Source: RGIG8700 sp964568815 (lineage in GTDB: Bacteria > Bacillota > Clostridia > RGIG6154). Taken from it: 31,507 nucleotides of DNA. A program made the position numbers and the translations under genes. The notes under the pieces were generated by a model. The model made no database searches, was not told the origin of the DNA, and worked only from the letters and a program-made list of their open reading frames with translations. Shown one piece after another: positions 1 through 6,733 of the stretch. Position 1 is the first letter of the stretch. The number at the start of each line of letters is the position of its first letter. Location of the stretch: assembly GCA_964568815.1 (NCBI GenBank), contig CAZMRY010000009.1, positions 1 through 31,507 on the forward strand. The letters are read 5' to 3'.

Positions 1-25
1 TATAACTTCCTTTTTCGCACTCTGC

Positions 26-122
26 CAGGGTGTCGATAGGTTTATCGACACCCTGTAACTATGCCAACCATTATGGTTGGCATAGTTAATCTCGTTGCTG
101 AGTGTCCTTAAGGACACTCAGC
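26..122. repeat. Three consecutive perfect hairpins
   Basis: Three inverted repeats lie side by side. The first pairs 26-38 with 43-55 (13 bp, 4-nt loop GGTT). The second pairs 59-70 with 74-85 (12 bp, 3-nt loop). The third, 97-122, is an uninterrupted 26-nt palindrome. The stems are unrelated in sequence. The second hairpin ends at the base before the stop codon of the PHP gene, and the third lies inside that gene's last codons. None is followed by a clear T run, so they are not obvious intrinsic terminators. A related palindrome (GTGTCC-YTAA-GGACAC core) recurs at 30842-30861, which suggests dispersed repeat elements. Confidence 0.75.
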
Positions 123-1108
123 TTATATGCACAGGTGTTTGCCCTTCTTCCGAATTTATCCACTACATCAAATCTAACATAAAAATCTTCATCAGGTAAG
201 ATTTTAAACTTAGCTGTGTTTTCTCCTTCAGGGTTGTGTGCCAACTGCTTTTCAACACGCCTTCCTTTTGTGGACATTACAGCGTATTCACCTTTCTCAA
301 AGGTCATATATGCTATATCGTTTTCTATATAAAGATTTTTTATAACAGGTCCGGTTGATGCGTAGAAATTATGGTTTTCAAGAGATGTTATAATAGTTTT
401 ATAATCTAATTTGTCTGCATTTATCATAACAAATCCACCACAGGTTGAGCTAAGACGGTGATTATCGTCTGTTGCTGTGCATGCAATGTTGTGACCCGCA
501 CGCAGGAAATCGTCAAATACATTGATGTCGTATTCGTAAAGTCCTCCCATATTGCACTCATTATTATAGATTTCCACAGCCCATAAGCCTTTATAATTTA
601 AGTAGTCGCTTGCGTTTTCAAGGGACCATCTGGGGTGGTTATAGGAAACAAGAAAGCCTTTTTCATTGGCTATACTTATCATTTCATTTATTTTTTCGTG
701 GGTATATTCCCTTTGGTATTCTCCGCAGGTGTGCTTTATCATATTTTTGTTTTTTTCATTAACATAATGGTCGTAAGCGGAGCTATAGCACGGAGTGTCG
801 ATGTTGTAAGGTTCTTTGGCATAAAAATTCAGGTGACAGACCTTCATATCTCTTTTTTTAAGAGAGGAACAGTCCTGAAACTCCTTAATCCCAACCTCGC
901 AGGAAGTGATTGTTAAAAAATCCTCGTCATTGAGATAAGAGTTATCAACTAAATGCTCATGGTCTGTATAGGCAACCACAGAGTAACCATTTGCCTTGTA
1001 ATGCTCTTTAACCTCCTGAGGGGTCATATGTCCGTCTGAGTTGGTGGTATGGCAATGAAGATTTGCTTTATAATAATTTTTACTTCCGTCTAAAAGTATT
1101 TTTTTCAT
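86..1108 (-). CDS. PHP-domain metal-dependent hydrolase
   Basis: A 340-residue protein with the hallmarks of the polymerase-and-histidinol-phosphatase (PHP) fold: the N-terminal HxH motif (His18 and His20 in NLHCHTTNSDG), VAYTDHEHL at about 46-54, a mid-protein NHPRW, and TATDDNHR further on. These match the metal-binding positions of PHP phosphoesterases. The substrate cannot be read from sequence. It is the last gene of a leftward three-gene operon; its ATG overlaps the stop of the HAD gene (ATGA), implying translational coupling to another phosphatase and to a glycerol-1-phosphate dehydrogenase. The last ~11 residues (LSVLKDTQQRD) are encoded largely by a 26-nt palindrome and look like a repeat-derived extension. 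Confidence 0.85.
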   Translation of the reverse strand: MKKILLDGSKNYYKANLHCHTTNSDGHMTPQEVKEHYKANGYSVVAYTDHEHLVDNSYLNDEDFLTITSCEVGIKEFQDCSSLKKRDMKVCHLNFYAKEPYNIDTPCYSSAYDHYVNEKNKNMIKHTCGEYQREYTHEKINEMISIANEKGFLVSYNHPRWSLENASDYLNYKGLWAVEIYNNECNMGGLYEYDINVFDDFLRAGHNIACTATDDNHRLSSTCGGFVMINADKLDYKTIITSLENHNFYASTGPVIKNLYIENDIAYMTFEKGEYAVMSTKGRRVEKQLAHNPEGENTAKFKILPDEDFYVRFDVVDKFGRRANTCAYKLSVLKDTQQRD

Positions 1109-1773
1109 AGCGACTTACCTTCCTTTATACTATTCATTTCAAGCAATTCTGAAAAATCATAAATATAATAGTCTGTTATGCTTTTTATATCTCTTATATA
1201 ATCATCAGATGATGAATCATAAACTCCGCATACTGTCATTCCTGCCGATTTTGCAGTTTTATCGGCATTGTAGTTATCATCAAGAAATAATATTTCTTCG
1301 ACAGGCTTACCTATTTTGTCAGCAGCCATTTTATAAATTTTTGTATCAGACTTTGTTGTATTAAAATCATCACAGGACCATACATTTGTAAATATATCAA
1401 ATATTTCAAGTCTTTTCAGGCATACGTCAAGCACTAAGTGAGGGCTTGCGGTTAAAATGTTAAGGTCTGCACCCTGTTGCTTCAGTTTTTTTAAAGTTGT
1501 AATAACATTTGCCTTTGCAGGAATATTATGTGCATACTCATTATAGGCATATTGCATCATTAATGAAACCAATTCCTCTTCCGGCAAGGAAACACCCAGC
1601 TCCTTAAAATATTTGGCAGTTCCCAGATAACCAAGAGGTGTAATTGTTTTTACAATGTCATTTTCGTATTTGATATTGTTTTCATCTAAAATTCTCAATA
1701 TAACAGAAATGAAAGAAGGCATAGAATCTACAAGGGTTCCGTCAAAATCAAACAGGTATGTTTTAAACTTCAT
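1105..1773 (-). CDS. HAD-family hydrolase (phosphoglycolate phosphatase-like)
   Basis: A 222-residue haloacid-dehalogenase phosphatase. Motif I is FDFDGTLVDS at residues ~8-17 (nucleophile and acid-base aspartates). Motif II is the ILTASPH segment near 106. The motif III lysine is in DTKIYKMAADKIG, and motif IV is ILFLDDNYNAD near 160. A helical cap lies between motifs I and II, as in HAD subfamily IA (phosphoglycolate phosphatase and beta-phosphoglucomutase relatives). The substrate is unknown; the operon with a glycerol-1-phosphate dehydrogenase makes a small phosphorylated polyol or sugar plausible (inference). It begins 2 nt after the egsA-like gene ends and overlaps the PHP gene by 4 nt. 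Confidence 0.88.
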   Translation of the reverse strand: MKFKTYLFDFDGTLVDSMPSFISVILRILDENNIKYENDIVKTITPLGYLGTAKYFKELGVSLPEEELVSLMMQYAYNEYAHNIPAKANVITTLKKLKQQGADLNILTASPHLVLDVCLKRLEIFDIFTNVWSCDDFNTTKSDTKIYKMAADKIGKPVEEILFLDDNYNADKTAKSAGMTVCGVYDSSSDDYIRDIKSITDYYIYDFSELLEMNSIKEGKSL

Positions 1774-1775
1774 TT

Positions 1776-3035
1776 TTATTTGCCTCCGAACAAATCATAG
1801 TATAACCAGAGAACAGAATATCTGTCTTTTAAGTCTTTGGCGTAAAAAACAGCATCATTTATCTTTTCAGCTCCGTATAAATCGTAAAATTTGCTCATAT
1901 CAATTTCTGCAAGGGCGAGCATTTTTATTATTTCCTCAGCACTTGGTGTTTCGGACAAAATCTGTCGGATTTCTGCTTCCTTTTCTATATATATATTAAG
2001 TCTGTCAGCACCGTAATTTCCAACCTTGTCCTGAAGTGCAATACAACCATTTGCAACTGATTTATAGATTGTATTCATCTTTTCGGTATAGTCAGCCCTT
2101 GAAAGACGGAAAATATTGTCAGGAAAGCTTGAATTTAATATTTTTTCTCTTATTTCACAAGTTATAACGGTTGAATAAGCAACATCTAAGCCGTGTGGAA
2201 AATATGGCTCTGAATTAACGATACCAACTATTTCAAAGAAATGGGAAAGGTGATGCTCGCTGCCGGAGGCAGGTCTTGATGACCCTGCAAAGCTCATCAT
2301 AATTCCCACCACGATAAGAGCCTCCATAAGTGCCTTTACGCTGTTTTCGTCACGATTTAAAAGACCTTTTGCCGTATTTAAGGTGTTTTCAATCATCTCA
2401 TAGGTTGTATCGTAGATATACTGACAAAAATATTCGCCGTTTACTGCTCTGCTAAGCTTCCAATCACAGAGGGCGGAAAACTTTCCTATAATATCGCCAT
2501 AGCCTGCTTTTATCATTTCCATAGGTGCAGTTTTAAGAACCTCTGTATCTGCAAGAATAGCTTTTGGCAAGCCTGCTTTTACGGTTTCTTTCATTCCGCT
2601 TAGTATCATTGCAGCGCCGTCTGAAGCATATCCGTCCATAGAAGGAGCGGTAGCTACTACGATATAAGGAATGTTTGCAAAAAATGATACATATTTACAT
2701 AAATCCTGAATAACGCCCGAGCCTATACCTATAATCAGCTCTATGCCTTCTGAATTTTCTCTTACTTTTTCTATGGCGGTTTCGTCAGGAATAAGAACGG
2801 TTTTACCGCTGAAAATTACTTTTCTTACTGTTTTACCGCAAAGAGCAGTTTCGGTCTGCTCTCCTGCTACGGCAAAAGTATTTTCGTCAGCCACAATTAA
2901 AATGTTTTCCTTTTGCTCACAAAGAGCAGTTAATCTAAAAATCGCTCCCTTTTCTATGTATACATATTCAATGTTGCAATGATGTGTTTTTCCGCAGGGA
3001 CATTCTTTAGCACACAAAAGCTTGTTTATATCCAT
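1776..3035 (-). CDS. egsA: sn-glycerol-1-phosphate dehydrogenase family protein (EgsA/AraM-like)
   Basis: A 419-residue member of the iron-alcohol-dehydrogenase-like superfamily that includes archaeal G1P dehydrogenase and Bacillus AraM. The Rossmann-like segment IGIGSGVIQDLCKYVSF (about 100-116) is followed by IPYIVVATAPSMDGYASDGAA. The metal-site helix SGSEHHLSHFFE (about 258-269) and PHGLDVAYSTV (about 279-289) supply the histidine ligands. These enzymes reduce dihydroxyacetone phosphate to sn-glycerol-1-phosphate using NAD(P)H. The bacterial role is less settled: AraM feeds PcrB-type heptaprenylglyceryl phosphate, but no pcrB lies here. It is first gene of the operon, with a consensus promoter at 3078-3106 and a divergent DeoR-type regulator. 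A related dehydrogenase specificity is possible. Confidence 0.83.
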   Translation of the reverse strand: MDINKLLCAKECPCGKTHHCNIEYVYIEKGAIFRLTALCEQKENILIVADENTFAVAGEQTETALCGKTVRKVIFSGKTVLIPDETAIEKVRENSEGIELIIGIGSGVIQDLCKYVSFFANIPYIVVATAPSMDGYASDGAAMILSGMKETVKAGLPKAILADTEVLKTAPMEMIKAGYGDIIGKFSALCDWKLSRAVNGEYFCQYIYDTTYEMIENTLNTAKGLLNRDENSVKALMEALIVVGIMMSFAGSSRPASGSEHHLSHFFEIVGIVNSEPYFPHGLDVAYSTVITCEIREKILNSSFPDNIFRLSRADYTEKMNTIYKSVANGCIALQDKVGNYGADRLNIYIEKEAEIRQILSETPSAEEIIKMLALAEIDMSKFYDLYGAEKINDAVFYAKDLKDRYSVLWLYYDLFGGK

Positions 3036-3077
3036 GATATTTGTCTCCTTTCGGTCTTTACTTTTTTGGATGTTTAT

Positions 3078-3106
3078 ATTATAATAACATTATCAAAACA
3101 AGTCAA
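3078..3106 (-). promoter_or_regulatory. Promoter of the egsA-HAD-PHP operon
   Basis: On the minus strand, TTGACT (3101-3106) is separated by 17 bp from TATAAT (3078-3083), close to the sigma-A consensus. It lies about 40 bp upstream of the egsA-like start codon and faces the DeoR-family gene. Confidence 0.85.
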
Positions 3107-3179
3107 CAATTTCACATAAAACAATCAAATTATTGACAAATCTGTATATTTTTTTGAAAAACAATCAAAAACAATCATT
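3095..3179 (+). promoter_or_regulatory. Repeated operator-like motif between egsA operon and DeoR gene
   Basis: The 12-mer AAAACAATCAAA occurs at 3118-3129 and 3158-3169, and with two changes at 3168-3179. A weaker copy (AAAACAAGTCAA) at 3095-3106 overlaps the -35 of the egsA promoter. The three better copies are 40 and 10 bp apart, so they lie on one face of the helix. Direct repeats in an intergenic region beside a DeoR-type regulator are plausible binding sites for that regulator. This is inference from position; the A-rich composition weakens it. Confidence 0.45.
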
Positions 3180-3195
3180 TAAAAGGGAATATATT

Positions 3196-3948
3196 ATGCT
3201 GAAAAATGAAAGAGAAAGAGAAATAATAAATATTTTAAAAAATGAGGACAGCTTTATAACCGTCAAGGAGCTTTGCAAAAGACTGTATGCAAGCGAATCA
3301 AGCATAAGAAGGGATTTGACTTCTCTTGAAAACAGAGGGCTTGTTAAAAGAACCTACGGCGGAGCGGAATTGATTACCAAATTTTCAAATGTAGTTTCAT
3401 TTAACAAAAGATACCATCAAAACATTGAAGCAAAAAGAGAAATTGCAAAAAAAGCTGCAAAGCTTATAAAAGACGGAAGTGTTATATTTTTAGATCAATC
3501 ATCAACCACTTTTTACCTTGCAAATGAAATAATAAACAGAAGTTCACTTACGGTTGTTACAAATAACATAGAAATTTTATCTTTACTGTCAAATTCAGGG
3601 ATAAAGGTTATATCCTCAGGAGGAATTTTAAGTCCTGAAAACCGCAGCTGTCTTATCGGGGACGATGCCCGAGGTGTGTTTGAAAATATTTATGCAGATG
3701 CCCTCTTCTTTTCAGCTAAATCCTTATCTGACGAGGGAGTTATATCCGACTGCACCCGTGAAGAGGTTGCACTGAGAAATTCTATGTTTAAAAACTCAGC
3801 GAAAAAGATATTTTTATGTAACAGCGAAAAAATCGGCACACAGTCAGCCTACAAGCAATGCACCTTGTCTGATATTGATTATCTGGTAAGTGAAAATGAA
3901 AAAGCAAAAAAATTCACCGCCTGCTCAGACACATTGAAAATTCTGTAG
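3196..3948 (+). CDS. DeoR/GlpR-family transcriptional regulator
   Basis: A 250-residue DeoR-family regulator. The ATG at 3196 is chosen because AAAAGGGA lies 8 nt upstream and the protein then begins MLKNEREREIINILKN, the usual start of the family; an in-frame upstream codon at 3133 would add 21 atypical residues. Residues 1-55 form the HTH (ITVKELCKRLYASESSIRRDL, RGLVKRTYGGAEL). The remainder is the sugar-phosphate-isomerase-like effector domain (SVIFLDQSSTTFYLA, VVTNNIEIL, GGILSPENRSCLIGDDA), which binds phosphorylated sugars in characterised members. Divergent from the egsA-HAD-PHP operon, its probable target. An SDR gene follows 48 nt downstream. Confidence 0.9.
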   Translation: MLKNEREREIINILKNEDSFITVKELCKRLYASESSIRRDLTSLENRGLVKRTYGGAELITKFSNVVSFNKRYHQNIEAKREIAKKAAKLIKDGSVIFLDQSSTTFYLANEIINRSSLTVVTNNIEILSLLSNSGIKVISSGGILSPENRSCLIGDDARGVFENIYADALFFSAKSLSDEGVISDCTREEVALRNSMFKNSAKKIFLCNSEKIGTQSAYKQCTLSDIDYLVSENEKAKKFTACSDTLKIL

Positions 3949-3996
3949 AATTATAAAAACAACAGCCTTTAAACTTTTGAGGAAAGGAATGATAAT

Positions 3997-4740
3997 ATGA
4001 AAGCACTTGTAACAGGGGCAAGTTCGGGGATTGGCAGAGCCATTGCATACAGGCTTGCAGAAATGGGGTATGACCTTATTTTAACCGCAAGAAGTGAAGC
4101 TCCTATGGTTGAGATAAAAAACAACATCAAAACAAATGCCGAGATAATTGCGGGTGACCTTGCAGACAAGGATTTCTGCATATCTCTTGCAAAAAAGGCA
4201 GGAGAGGTGGACATCTTAGTTAACAATGCAGGCTTTGGTGTTTTCGGCAAGGCAACTAAATCTGACCTTGAAACGGAGCTTAAGATGCTTGATGTTAATA
4301 TAAGGGCGGTTCATATTCTCACAAAGCTGTTTTTGAAAGAGTTTGTAAAAAAAGACAGTGGCTATATATTGAATGTTTCTTCCTCTGCGTCTTTTTTCCC
4401 CGGTCCTTTATTTGCGTCTTATTATGCAAGCAAGATTTATGTCAAAAGGTATTCTTACGGTTTGTGCGAGGAGCTGAGACGCATGAAATCAAAGGTAAAA
4501 ATATGCTGCCTTTGTCCAGGGCCTGTTAACACCCATTTCAATGATGTTGCAAATGTTAAATTTTCGGTTGATGCGATGTCTGCGGAATATGTGGCAGATA
4601 AGGCAATAAAAGGACTTCTTGCGGGCAAGCAGTGTGTAACACCCGGCTTTTTGATTAAATGCACAAGAATCTTAGGCAAAATTCTCCCTGACAGACTTTC
4701 TGCAGTCTTTGTTTATAAAATACAGAAACGGAAAACTTGA
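3997..4740 (+). CDS. Short-chain dehydrogenase/reductase (SDR)
   Basis: A 247-residue classical SDR. The N-terminal ALVTGASSGIGRAIAYRLA carries the TGxxxGIG cofactor motif, followed by LILTARSE at strand 2. NNAGFG is at about 76-81, the catalytic serine lies in LNVSSSASF, and the YxxxK pair is in ASYYASKIYVKRY. The PGPVNT loop follows strand 6. An arginine just after strand 2 favours NADP(H). The C-terminal extension (LAGKQCVTPGFLIKC) resembles the DltE/YqjQ-type subgroup acting on lipid or hydrophobic substrates, but the substrate is unknown. RBS AGGAAAGGA sits 9 nt upstream. The stop codon overlaps the -35 of the next promoter. Confidence 0.88.
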   Translation: MKALVTGASSGIGRAIAYRLAEMGYDLILTARSEAPMVEIKNNIKTNAEIIAGDLADKDFCISLAKKAGEVDILVNNAGFGVFGKATKSDLETELKMLDVNIRAVHILTKLFLKEFVKKDSGYILNVSSSASFFPGPLFASYYASKIYVKRYSYGLCEELRRMKSKVKICCLCPGPVNTHFNDVANVKFSVDAMSAEYVADKAIKGLLAGKQCVTPGFLIKCTRILGKILPDRLSAVFVYKIQKRKT

Positions 4741-4792
4741 CAAAAGTAAAAAGTATGATACAATGTAGTTGTGGTAGTATAGCTATCGCAAC
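4737..4792 (+). promoter_or_regulatory. Promoter and leader hairpin of CNNM/HlyC-type gene
   Basis: TTGACA (4737-4742), a 16-bp spacer, and TACAAT (4759-4764). The -35 overlaps the SDR stop codon. Just downstream, 4768-4777 can pair with 4783-4792 (10 bp including two G-U pairs), giving a hairpin at the 5' end of the leader. No T run follows, so its role is unclear. Confidence 0.7.
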
Positions 4793-4824
4793 TATATTTA
4801 TTTTACAAAGGAGTGATTGTCCTA

Positions 4825-6108
4825 ATGGACGGGAGTAGTTTACCTCTAAGTGTTTTACTACTTGTTTTGCTGATTGCATTATCTGCATTTTTCAGCGCAT
4901 CGGAAACGGCGTTTGCGTCGTACAACAAAATGAGAATAAAAAGCGAGGCAGAAGATAAAAAAGCCGTAAAGGCTCGCCGTGTGCTTTCTCTCAGCGAAAA
5001 CTATGAAAAGCTTATTTCAACAATTCTTATAGGCAACAACATTGTAAACATCGTTGCTACGTCTGTTGCGACCTTGCTTTTCACTCACCTTTTACCTGAA
5101 AACGAAGCCCTTGCGGCTACACTTTCAACTGTGGTTATGACCCTTGCAATCTTAACCTTTGGTGAAATAACACCAAAAACCGTTGCAAAGCGTATTGCTG
5201 ACAGTTTTTCAAAAAAGGTGGCAAATTCTCTTACGGTACTTACAATTCTCTTCACACCGCTTACATTCATCTTCAATTTATGGCAAAAATTTATCCTTAA
5301 ATTCTTCAAGGACAACGGAGAAGCTGCTGTTACAGAAGATGAAATTATAACGGTTGTTGAAGAAGCTGCAGAAGATGGTGAAATTGACGAACAGGAGAGC
5401 GAGCTTATCAAAAATGTTATTAAGTTCAGCGACCTTGATGTTAACGACATTTTAACACCTCGTGTTGATGTTGCGGCTGTTGATATTAACTGGAACAAAG
5501 AGAAAATTGCGAAAGTTTTTGCTGACACAGAATTCTCAAGACTTCCTGTTTACGACGAAAGTATAGATAATATCGTGGGCATTCTTTACCAGAAGGATTT
5601 CTATAACCACCATGAACTTCCGGTATCGGAGCTTGTGAAATCCGTTAAATTTATCTTCTCTTCTATGAAGATTTCAAGACTTTTAAAGCTTTTCCAGGAA
5701 AGCAAATGCCATATGGTTGTTGTTAATGACGAATACGGTGGAACAGAGGGTATTGTTACCCTTGAGGATGTTATTGAATCTCTCGTTGGCGAAATCTATG
5801 ACGAGCACGACGAGGTTGTTGAAGACATTGTCAAGCTTTCTGAAACCAGCTACAAGGTGCTTGGAAGCACGAGCATTGACAAATTCCTCGAAACCTTTGA
5901 GCTTGAGCTTGAAGATGAAGACGACGACTCGGACATTACAACAGTCAGCGGATTTGCCGCTCACAATCTTGAAAAAATCCCTGATGAGGGCGATGTTTTT
6001 GAGCACAAAAACCTTAAAATCAAAATCACAAAAACCGACAGTAACCGCGTACTTGAGGCAATGGTCGAAGTATTACCTGTTACTGAAGAGGAAGAAAAGG
6101 ACCGCTGA
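4825..6108 (+). CDS. CNNM/HlyC/CorC-family transporter (DUF21-CBS-CorC_HlyC)
   Basis: A 427-residue integral membrane protein. Residues ~1-190 are a DUF21/CNNM domain with hydrophobic segments and FFSASETAFASYNKMR, the family's conserved SExA-type motif. A Bateman module of paired CBS domains (~200-325: DILTPRVDVAAVD, FSRLPVYD, VVNDEYGGTEGIVTLEDV) follows, then an acidic linker and a CorC_HlyC domain. Characterised relatives act in magnesium, cobalt or sodium-coupled ion efflux; the old name 'hemolysin' is misleading. ATG at 4825 is preferred: an in-frame GTG at 4813 overlaps the AAAGGAG ribosome-binding site and cannot be used with it. Transcribed from its own promoter at 4737. Confidence 0.9.
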   Translation: MDGSSLPLSVLLLVLLIALSAFFSASETAFASYNKMRIKSEAEDKKAVKARRVLSLSENYEKLISTILIGNNIVNIVATSVATLLFTHLLPENEALAATLSTVVMTLAILTFGEITPKTVAKRIADSFSKKVANSLTVLTILFTPLTFIFNLWQKFILKFFKDNGEAAVTEDEIITVVEEAAEDGEIDEQESELIKNVIKFSDLDVNDILTPRVDVAAVDINWNKEKIAKVFADTEFSRLPVYDESIDNIVGILYQKDFYNHHELPVSELVKSVKFIFSSMKISRLLKLFQESKCHMVVVNDEYGGTEGIVTLEDVIESLVGEIYDEHDEVVEDIVKLSETSYKVLGSTSIDKFLETFELELEDEDDDSDITTVSGFAAHNLEKIPDEGDVFEHKNLKIKITKTDSNRVLEAMVEVLPVTEEEEKDR

Positions 6109-6122
6109 GCGGTTCTTTTTTG
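6098..6122 (+). terminator. Intrinsic terminator containing the CNNM gene stop codon
   Basis: ACCGC (6101-6105) pairs with GCGGT (6109-6113), and a run of T follows from 6115. The three-base loop is the TGA stop codon of the upstream gene. Confidence 0.8.
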
Positions 6123-6193
6123 TTGTGAAAAGGAAACGGCAGGAGCAACCACCTGCCCTGCGATGCATTTTTGTGTTATAATCTTAATCTGCT

Positions 6194-6226
6194 TGTAACA
6201 CGCCTGTAACAATAGTATGCTATAAT
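6194..6226 (+). promoter_or_regulatory. WalR-like direct-repeat box and -10 element
   Basis: TGTAAC (6194-6199), exactly five bases, TGTAAC (6205-6210), then ten bases and TATAAT (6221-6226). The 11-bp-spaced repeat matches the published WalR/YycF consensus TGTWAH-N5-TGTWAH. It covers the position where a -35 would be, and no good -35 is present, which is typical of activation by an OmpR-family regulator. The downstream operon encodes a YycH-like protein, a WalK-pathway component. The same repeat occurs at 23611-23627. Confidence 0.6.
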
Positions 6227-6270
6227 GCATATGTAAGATAAGAAAAAAGTCTAAAAGGAGGCGGAAAGCT

Positions 6271-6732
6271 ATGAAAAAATCAATGTCAGTTTTACTTGCT
6301 ATATTTCTTTGTATGTCAAGCTTTGTTTGCTTTGCCGCACCTGCTTCTTTAGACCCTGCTGCTCAGTCAACTGCAAGTAATCTTATCGTTATAACAAACC
6401 CACCTTCAATTTCTTCAACTACCCAGAAGGGCGTTGTTTTTTGCGGATATGGTGAGTCTGGTGTTAAGGTTACATTCTATAAATACAATCCTTTAACAGG
6501 TCTTTACCACCCAATGACTTTAAACGGAAACAACATTTCCCTTGACATTGTTTATCAGTCAGGGCTTTTCTGGAAAAAGATTGATTTTTCAGCCGGCAAC
6601 CACAAGGTTATAGTTTATGCTGAAAAAGGTGACAGAGTGCAGATTGTAAAGAGAGAAATTAATGTATTATCTCCTGGTATTGCAGACAACCTCTTTGACT
6701 ACACTTTAAACTTCAGACCTGCATATAAATAA
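6271..6732 (+). CDS. Secreted protein of unknown function
   Basis: A 153-residue protein with a clear Sec signal peptide: KK at the N-terminus, a hydrophobic core (VLLAIFLCMSSFVCF) and a likely cleavage after FAA at about residue 23. The mature part is rich in beta-type segments (LIVITNPPSISSTTQKGVVF, VKVTFYKYN, HKVIVYAEKGD), suggesting an immunoglobulin-like or similar beta-sandwich. I do not recognise a family. An AAAAGGAGG RBS precedes the ATG. The gene ends one base before the next gene starts, so the two are very likely cotranscribed and act together at the envelope. It is first gene behind the WalR-like box. Confidence 0.8.
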   Translation: MKKSMSVLLAIFLCMSSFVCFAAPASLDPAAQSTASNLIVITNPPSISSTTQKGVVFCGYGESGVKVTFYKYNPLTGLYHPMTLNGNNISLDIVYQSGLFWKKIDFSAGNHKVIVYAEKGDRVQIVKREINVLSPGIADNLFDYTLNFRPAYK

Positions 6733-6733
6733 T

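Noticed and set aside
3133..3195. Upstream start for the DeoR-type regulator
   Set aside because: It would add 21 residues unlike the family and ignores the RBS before 3196; the segment also overlaps the operator-like repeats.
4813..4824. GTG start for the CNNM/HlyC-type gene
   Set aside because: The GTG lies inside the AAAGGAG ribosome-binding site; the ATG at 4825 is the first usable start.
5085..5528. 147-codon minus-strand ORF inside the CNNM gene
   Set aside because: Low-complexity Ser/Thr/Val-rich shadow translation of a well-supported gene; no RBS and no recognisable family.
5717..6230. Overlapping ORFs on both strands at the end of the CNNM gene
   Set aside because: Leu/Thr- and Ser-rich translations of the coding sequence in other frames; the CBS and CorC_HlyC domains fix the true frame.
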